A DNA stretch of 10,690 bases from CAZXVW01 sp964644025. GTDB taxonomy: Bacteria > Acidobacteriota > Terriglobia > Bryobacterales > Bryobacteraceae. The first letter of the stretch is position 1. Each line of letters begins with the position of its first letter. The notes beneath the pieces were generated by a model. That model did no database searches. It was not told where the DNA came from and saw only the letters and a program-made list of their open reading frames with translations. Of the stretch, positions 6,558 to 10,690 are shown piece after piece. The position numbers were made by a program, and so were the translations under genes. The stretch lies in contig CAZXVW010000151.1 of NCBI GenBank assembly GCA_964644025.1, positions 1 through 10,690 on the forward strand. The letters are read 5' to 3'.

Positions 6558-9500
6558 TCAGAAAATGAATTTCAATCCGAATTGCAGGTTTCTCGGACGA
6601 CCCGCGTTGCTGATCTTGCCGAAGCTCGCGTTACCCACCTGGGCGTTTGGGGACCCGAAGTGAGGAGTATTGGTCACATTGAACGCCTCGGCCCGGAACT
6701 GGAGCCTGAACCGTTCGCCAAGCTGGAAGGTCTTGTAGAGAGCAAAATCGATGTTCGCCAGCCCGGGCCCTTCGATCAGGTTCCTGGCGGCGTTGCCGAA
6801 CGTGTACGGATCGTTCTTCACGAAAGCGGAGGTGTCGAACCACTCATCCAGCGAGCGCTCGTTTGAGCTCAGGCGCCAGTCATGCAAGACATTCGGGCGG
6901 TTTGGGGATCCAGTATTGGCGGGGTTGCCCCGCACCGACAGGTTCACCAGGCGTCCGCTGGAGAAGGTCACAATGCCGGCCGTGGCCCAGCCACCGAGCA
7001 CTGCCCGGGCCACCGGGTGTGAGGTTTCCAGAGCCGGCAACTGGTAGATGGCGCTGGTCACAAACCGGTGCGCGAAGTGCTCATCGGCCAGGGATCGCTC
7101 GGCGCGCAGGTTGTAAGGGTTCTGTGGGGCGATCGGAGCAACGCCGCCGGAGCCCGAACCACCCCGGCAGTCGCTGATGCCTTTGGAGAAGATGTAACTG
7201 GCCAGCAGGCTCAGTCCGTGGGAAAGCCGTTTCTCCAGGCGCGTTTGCAGCGAGTGATAGTTGGAATTCCCGTTGCGCTCGAAAACCGTGATCCCGGATA
7301 TCGTCACTTCCTTTTCGTCGATGGGAACAAAGATCGTTCGAACCGGCCGCCGCGAGTTGACGCTACCCGGCCCCGGCGGGGGTGTGTTAACGTTGCGCGT
7401 CCGCGACAATTTATGCGCCGCCGCGGCATAATAGCCGATCTCGAAGACGGCGTCGGCCGGCAACTGGCGCTGGATGGAGAAGTTCCACTGGAAGGCGTAC
7501 GGTTCCTTCATGTCCGAATGAATGGCGTTAATACCGACGTTCTTGGCGTTGTCGGCCGAGGCGGCGCCCGGGGGATAGCCTTCGCTCAACAGCAAGGTGG
7601 GATGGACCTTGTCGGTGGTAAAGCTGGCGGAGTACCGGAACGGGGGGCCTCCGGCCTGCTCGTTCTTCCAAACGACATTCCCGTAGAAGACGCCAAAGGC
7701 ACTGCGAATCACGGTCTTGTCGTTAACCCGGTAGGCTAGGCCGACGCGCGGAGCAAAGTTGTTGTTGTCGTTGTGGACGCCGTTGCGCTCGAACCGGGAG
7801 CCGCCGGGCTTGGCGACGAACAGCCTCGGCTGCAGCGGGTCGCTGAAGTCCACGTTGGCCATCCTGTCCTTCCGGTCAACCCATTGCGGATGGTATTCGT
7901 AGCGCAGGCCCAGGGTCATGGTCAGCTTGCGGTTCACCCGCCACTCGTCCTCGACGTAGAAGTCGTAGTAGGGACGGCGATTGTCGCCCCAGATCCACTG
8001 GCCGACGTTGCCGCTCACGATGGTGCCCGTCAGCAGGTCGGCGAGCGAGTGACCGCCCTCGCGGGTGACCGAGTTGCGGGTAAACGAGCCGTCGAAGTTG
8101 AAGACTCCCTGGACGTTCTGAGAGTTGCCCAGGAAGTGCTGGAGCCAGTTGAGATTGATTCCCCACTTCACGGTGTGGGAGCTGCCGATCCAGTTGAAGT
8201 TGGCGATCAACTGGCGGTTCTCGCTCCGGGAATCGTTGGGCAGCCAGTTTCCCAAGCCAAGGTTCGTCAGGCCCGTCAACGAGATCAACGGAAAGCCGGG
8301 CAGGGACTGTTCGACCCCCTTGATGCCAAGCTGTGAGTTGACGTTGTAGTCGATGGGCGCCGAGCGCAACATATGACGCTGATTCCACCCGGCCCGCACG
8401 GACATGAGTAACGTGGGGGTGAAGATGTGGTTGTAACTCAGGACAGCGTTCCGGCCATCGTGGGCGAAATCGCTGGACCCGGTTGTCCCGTCGAAGGCGG
8501 GAGGCGGCAAGCCCGGCGATCCGGGCAGGTTCTGCCGGGACCAACTATAGCGGAAGAAGACCGTATCGCGGTCGGTGAAGTTGTGGTCGATCTTCACGTC
8601 CCACCGGTCGAGGTCATTCTTGAGCGGCGGATTGTTCAAGTAGTTTTGAGTCAGGCCCGGTTTGTTGGGCGCGGGATACATGGCGGCCAGTTGGGCGCCG
8701 ATCGGGTCGAAGCGGGCCGGCGGGATGGTGGCGTTGGGAAACGGCGCCCGCGCACCTTCGGCATCGAGGGAAAACGGATCGTAGATCGCGTCTCCGGTCT
8801 CGGAGAAGTCGCCGTTCACCATCGCGGGTGTGGGGATGGTGGCGTTGACCGTGCGCACCTCGCGGATGCGCGTTCCCTCGTAGTCACCGAAGAAGAACGT
8901 CTTGTTCTTAATGACCGGTCCTCCCACGGCAAAGCCGAACTGGTTGCGCTTGAAAGGAGGCCGCGGCGCGGTCGGAGAGTCAAAGAAGTTCTTGGCGTCG
9001 AGCTTCTCGTTTCGCAGGAACTCGAAGACGGTGCCGTGAAGCTCGTTGGTGCCGGACTTCAGGGTAACGTTGACCACCGCGCCGGCGGCGCGGCCGTACT
9101 CGGCCGAGAAGCTGTTGGTTTCGATCTTGAATTCCTGAATGGCGTCGATGGAGGGTTTGACCGCTTCCGGTTGGCGTCCCTGGGCGGCCCGCTGCATCGA
9201 GTTGTTGTCCACCCCGTCCAGCAAGAAATTGTTTTGCTCGGCTTGCATCCCGCTACCGGTAAAGCTGTTATAGCGGCCGCCAATCGGCGCTCCCGCGCCG
9301 GCCGACAGTAGCGCCAACTGGATGTAGTCCCTCCCATTCAGCGGAAGGTCGACGATCTTCTGGTTGTCGATGACCTGGCCCTGGGCCGCGGTCGCCGTTT
9401 GCAGCAACGGTGCGGTTGCCGCCACCGTCACTTCTTCGGTAACGGCGCCGACTTCCATCACCAGGTTGAGGCGCAACTGGTCCCGGCCGTGCAGCGTGAT

Positions 9501-9788
9501 GCCGGTCCTGGATACGGGCTTGAATCCCTGCTGCTGAATCTCGACCCGGTAGTTGCCAGGTTGCAGCAGTGGGACGACGAAAAAGCCCAATTCGTTCGTC
9601 GTCGCCCTTCGTTCGACTCCGGTGTCGACATTAACCACGGTGACCGAAACACCCGGTATTACTGCCCCTGAGGTGTCCGTCACCGTACCACCGATCTCGG
9701 CTCCCGTCTGACCCAGCAGGGGACAAGCGAAAGCCAAAAGAAAAACGGCCAGCCACAGGCGGCCGGCTGCCGGTTCTATCTTCATCAT
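6558..9788 (-). CDS. TonB-dependent outer-membrane receptor, Oar/SusC-like (receptor 2)
   Basis: A 1076-residue outer-membrane protein. Residues 1-26 are a signal sequence ending CPLLG-Q; Cys22 sits in a poor lipobox (AFAC), so ordinary cleavage is more likely. A carboxypeptidase-regulatory-like domain spans about 31-112 (GTVTDTSGAVIPGVSVTVVN, then GFFVVPLLQPGNYRVEI). EVTVAA (119-124) is a plausible TonB box. The plug has the LPLNGRDYIQLALLSAG motif (148-164), NNFLLDGVDNN (186-196), IDAIQEFKIETNSFSAEYGR (214-233) and LKSGTNELHGTVFEF. The barrel ends RNLQFGLKFIF with a terminal Phe. Two adjacent ATGs (9788 and 9785) are possible starts; GAGG 7 nt before 9788 favours that one. It has the same architecture as receptor 1, but the two clearly differ in sequence and length, so they are paralogues and not a recent duplication. 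No enzyme gene is adjacent. The substrate is unknown. Confidence 0.95.
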   Translation of the reverse strand: MMKIEPAAGRLWLAVFLLAFACPLLGQTGAEIGGTVTDTSGAVIPGVSVTVVNVDTGVERRATTNELGFFVVPLLQPGNYRVEIQQQGFKPVSRTGITLHGRDQLRLNLVMEVGAVTEEVTVAATAPLLQTATAAQGQVIDNQKIVDLPLNGRDYIQLALLSAGAGAPIGGRYNSFTGSGMQAEQNNFLLDGVDNNSMQRAAQGRQPEAVKPSIDAIQEFKIETNSFSAEYGRAAGAVVNVTLKSGTNELHGTVFEFLRNEKLDAKNFFDSPTAPRPPFKRNQFGFAVGGPVIKNKTFFFGDYEGTRIREVRTVNATIPTPAMVNGDFSETGDAIYDPFSLDAEGARAPFPNATIPPARFDPIGAQLAAMYPAPNKPGLTQNYLNNPPLKNDLDRWDVKIDHNFTDRDTVFFRYSWSRQNLPGSPGLPPPAFDGTTGSSDFAHDGRNAVLSYNHIFTPTLLMSVRAGWNQRHMLRSAPIDYNVNSQLGIKGVEQSLPGFPLISLTGLTNLGLGNWLPNDSRSENRQLIANFNWIGSSHTVKWGINLNWLQHFLGNSQNVQGVFNFDGSFTRNSVTREGGHSLADLLTGTIVSGNVGQWIWGDNRRPYYDFYVEDEWRVNRKLTMTLGLRYEYHPQWVDRKDRMANVDFSDPLQPRLFVAKPGGSRFERNGVHNDNNNFAPRVGLAYRVNDKTVIRSAFGVFYGNVVWKNEQAGGPPFRYSASFTTDKVHPTLLLSEGYPPGAASADNAKNVGINAIHSDMKEPYAFQWNFSIQRQLPADAVFEIGYYAAAAHKLSRTRNVNTPPPGPGSVNSRRPVRTIFVPIDEKEVTISGITVFERNGNSNYHSLQTRLEKRLSHGLSLLASYIFSKGISDCRGGSGSGGVAPIAPQNPYNLRAERSLADEHFAHRFVTSAIYQLPALETSHPVARAVLGGWATAGIVTFSSGRLVNLSVRGNPANTGSPNRPNVLHDWRLSSNERSLDEWFDTSAFVKNDPYTFGNAARNLIEGPGLANIDFALYKTFQLGERFRLQFRAEAFNVTNTPHFGSPNAQVGNASFGKISNAGRPRNLQFGLKFIF

Positions 9789-10031
9789 GTCTAACCCTCA
9801 AGCAATTGCCCTCCCAGCCTGAAACCGGGAAGCTCCAACCCAGTTCACGGGCCTGGCGGCCTGCTGGGTGTCAACATTCGGCCAAACGTCGCTGCCGGCT
9901 CGAAGCCGGCAGCGACAGTTTCCAGCCGTGAGGAATCGGTGCACGGTCCCACCGGCGATCACTCCATGACACTTCACTACGCCTGCGTGCAATGGTGTTG
10001 CCCACACCGAGCCGGAGTCCCCACTCCGAGC
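9789..10031 (-). ncRNA. Long structured 5' leader of receptor 2 (candidate cis-regulatory RNA)
   Basis: Between the predicted transcription start (about 10031) and the ATG lie about 243 nt without a gene. In transcript order there are these perfect inverted repeats: CGGAGT/ACTCCG (10028-10013, 4-nt loop); GGTGT/ACACC (10008-9994, 5-nt loop); CGGTG/CACCG (9954-9937, 8-nt loop), which competes with CCGTG/CACGG (9946-9926); a 13-bp stem with a 3-nt loop (9916-9888); and ACCCAG/CTGGGT (9869-9838) enclosing GGCC/GGCC (9861-9850). GCAATTGC (9809-9802) lies just before the ribosome site. I do not recognise a known riboswitch class. Confidence 0.45.
9888..9916. repeat. Perfect 13-bp inverted repeat with 3-nt loop
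   Basis: GTCGCTGCCGGCT (9888-9900) and AGCCGGCAGCGAC (9904-9916) are exact reverse complements around CGA. It is the strongest hairpin in the window by stem quality. Neither strand has a T run after it, so it is not a standard terminator. It lies in the middle of the receptor-2 leader, 100 nt before the ATG. A mobile REP-like repeat is an alternative explanation. Confidence 0.7.
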
Positions 10032-10037
10032 AGCCCA

Positions 10038-10066
10038 AATATATCATCCCCCCTCCAGGGGGTCAA
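10038..10066 (-). promoter_or_regulatory. Near-consensus sigma70 promoter of receptor 2
   Basis: On the minus strand TTGACC (10066-10061) and TATATT (10043-10038) are each 5 of 6 to consensus and separated by exactly 17 bp. The spacer holds the inverted repeat CCCCC-TCCA-GGGGG (10049-10062), which overlaps the -35 element and could be bound by a repressor. There is no other gene on this strand between it and receptor 2. Confidence 0.65.
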
Positions 10067-10326
10067 CCTGGCTGGAGTCTGGGCCGCCGCTTCGGAAGTT
10101 CTCCGCTGAGAAGTCAAATGAGGGCTGCGTAAAGGGACTGATGGGGATGCGGGCGTCGAGGAAGGGGGTGAGGGCTCTTCCCGGGAGCGGTTTTCCGAAC
10201 CGCGGCTTCACCGGGAGCAGCGGTGGGCAGGTAGTGGCGGACACGACGCGGGCGGGCAGCAAGGGCGCCAGGTACATAAGCGACTCCGCTGAGAATACAG
10301 CTCGGATTTGAACTTATTGAAAAGAT
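10067..10326. other. Non-coding stretch between the receptor-2 promoter and the tRNA fragment
   Basis: I see no supported gene. It holds one small hairpin (GCGGTT 10187-10192 with AACCGC 10198-10203) and a 12-bp direct repeat CTCCGCTGAGAA at 10101-10112 and 10284-10295. Open frames on the minus strand across 10044-10277 and 10114-10356 have no ribosome site and low-complexity, Pro/Arg-rich products; the second starts inside the tRNA fragment. Confidence 0.5.
10101..10295. repeat. 12-bp direct repeat pair CTCCGCTGAGAA
   Basis: Exact copies lie at 10101-10112 and 10284-10295, 183 bp apart. The interval shows no transposase and no terminal inverted repeats. It could mark a former insertion or be chance. 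Confidence 0.35.
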
Positions 10327-10376
10327 TGGTGAGCCCGGCAGGAGTCGAACCTGCAACCCACTGATTAAGAGTCACT
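10327..10376 (-). tRNA. 3' half of tRNA-Lys(CTT), truncated at the anticodon stem (probable integration site end)
   Basis: Read on the minus strand: CCA tail (10327-10329), discriminator A (10330), acceptor 3' strand CGGGCTC (10337-10331), T arm GCAGG-TTCGACT-CCTGC (10354-10338, perfect stem), five variable bases, anticodon stem 3' side TCAGT (10364-10360) and the loop CTCTTAA (10371-10365) with anticodon CTT at 10369-10367, specifying Lys. On the 5' side only AGTGA (10376-10372) matches the stem, 4 of 5 pairs; the D arm and acceptor 5' strand (GAGCCCG expected) are missing in the remaining 314 bp. A gene broken at the anticodon loop is what integration by a tyrosine recombinase leaves at the end far from the restored tRNA. 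Confidence 0.8.
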
Positions 10377-10690
10377 TTTCGGCATTTTTGGCTGAGTACC
10401 AGCCAGTATGCCTGATTTGCCTTACGCGCTGAAAACCCTAGGCTTAATAGAAGAGCCAGCTGAGGCTGTTACTGGGTAAGTTTGGCTACGTTTGGCTCAG
10501 TTGGCACACATTTGGCACACAGAATTCACGATGCTCCGGCCGGGTGGCACCAGCTCACGGATCGCCTTTCCCGCAGTACCAGGTTCCCAGGGCTTCGAAT
10601 TAGCAAGAGACGGTCGGACCCACTCGATTCGGTTGTTAGCAGCCCGTGGCAGAAGTGCCGATTTTCAACCATGGGCTGGAATGAAAACCA
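10377..10690. other. Non-coding right flank, probably the edge of an integrated element
   Basis: No recognisable gene in either strand; frames are broken by frequent stops. Next to the tRNA fragment lies TGGCT (10389-10393) facing AGCCA (10401-10405) across a 7-bp spacer, the geometry of a recombinase site. The TTGGC array follows at 10482-10521. An ATG at 10673 could open a gene beyond the edge, but it has no ribosome site. Confidence 0.4.
10482..10521. repeat. Four helically phased TTGGC repeats (candidate integrase arm or accessory sites)
   Basis: TTGGC begins at 10482, 10492, 10501 and 10512, spaced 10, 9 and 11 bp, so the copies sit on one DNA face. They form two pairs: TTTGGCT at 10481 and 10491, and TTGGCACACA at 10501-10510 and 10512-10521. 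A fifth TTTGGC lies at 10387-10392, beside the tRNA fragment. Short direct repeats about 100 bp from a tRNA core site are typical of arm-type sites bound by phage-like integrases; iterons or an excisionase site are alternatives. Confidence 0.5.

Noticed and set aside
6582..9311. Plus-strand open frames opposite receptor 2 (for example 7068-7739, 7773-8336, 8427-9311)
   Set aside because: Same codon-aligned antisense effect; no ribosome sites or recognisable domains, and receptor 2 is certain on the other strand.
9789..10031. Known riboswitch (cobalamin, cyclic-di-GMP) in the receptor-2 leader
   Set aside because: I could not find a B12 box or the conserved GEMM motifs; only generic hairpins are visible.
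10114..10356. 80-codon minus-strand frame beginning MQVRLLPGSP
   Set aside because: The start lies inside the tRNA T arm, and this peptide is the translation of tRNA 3' sequence, a common false gene.
10482..10521. CRISPR-like or minisatellite array
   Set aside because: Repeats are only 5-10 bp with no spacer-length intervals; the spacing matches helical phasing of protein sites.
10327..10690. tRNA-Lys interrupted by a group I intron at the anticodon loop
   Set aside because: The break position fits, but no D arm or complementary acceptor strand (GAGCCCG) appears in the 314 bp to the right and no intron core is evident. An intron longer than the visible flank cannot be excluded.

Overview
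The window looks like an Acidobacteria chromosome, probably a Solibacter/Bryobacter-like (Terriglobia/Acidobacteriia) lineage; this rests on gene families and not on any marker gene. DNA is GC-rich with GC-rich third codon positions. Two very large Oar/SusC-like TonB-dependent outer-membrane receptors carry the N-terminal carboxypeptidase-regulatory fold and plug motifs typical of that phylum (one has a form of the LPLNGRDYIQL plug motif). A regulator pairs the winged-helix N-terminus common in Acidobacteria with one membrane helix.

Layout from left to right. (1) 1-535, minus: the start of a secreted glycoside hydrolase of the GH99 / GH99-like type, cut by the window edge. (2) 562-595: a strong GC-rich hairpin. 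(3) 624-4172, minus: TonB-dependent receptor 1 (1182 aa). (4) 4173-4452: a divergent regulatory region holding a promoter for each flanking gene and a row of three phased palindromes built on GTTAAC/GTTAGC. (5) 4453-5733, plus: a membrane-anchored one-component regulator (426 aa). (6) 5734-6557: a gap with no convincing gene, a few hairpins and a doubtful 47-codon ORF. (7) 6558-9788, minus: TonB-dependent receptor 2 (1076 aa). (8) About 9789-10031: a long leader for receptor 2 with at least five possible hairpins, behind a near-consensus sigma70 promoter at 10038-10066. (9) 10067-10326: no gene seen. (10) 10327-10376, minus: the 3' half of a tRNA-Lys(CTT), broken off at the anticodon stem. To its right, 10377-10690 has no recognisable gene but holds a helically phased set of TTGGC repeats. 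This is what one end of an element integrated in a tRNA gene should look like, with the element running to the right out of the window.

How it may work (inference): the regulator, receptor 1 and the GH99 enzyme form a small glycan-use locus without a SusD. The inner-membrane regulator would sense a periplasmic signal with its C-terminal domain and bind the triple palindrome just upstream of the receptor-1 promoter. Receptor 1 would import a mannan-like glycan or its fragments and the GH99-like enzyme would cut it. Receptor 2 looks independently controlled, through its own strong promoter and structured leader.
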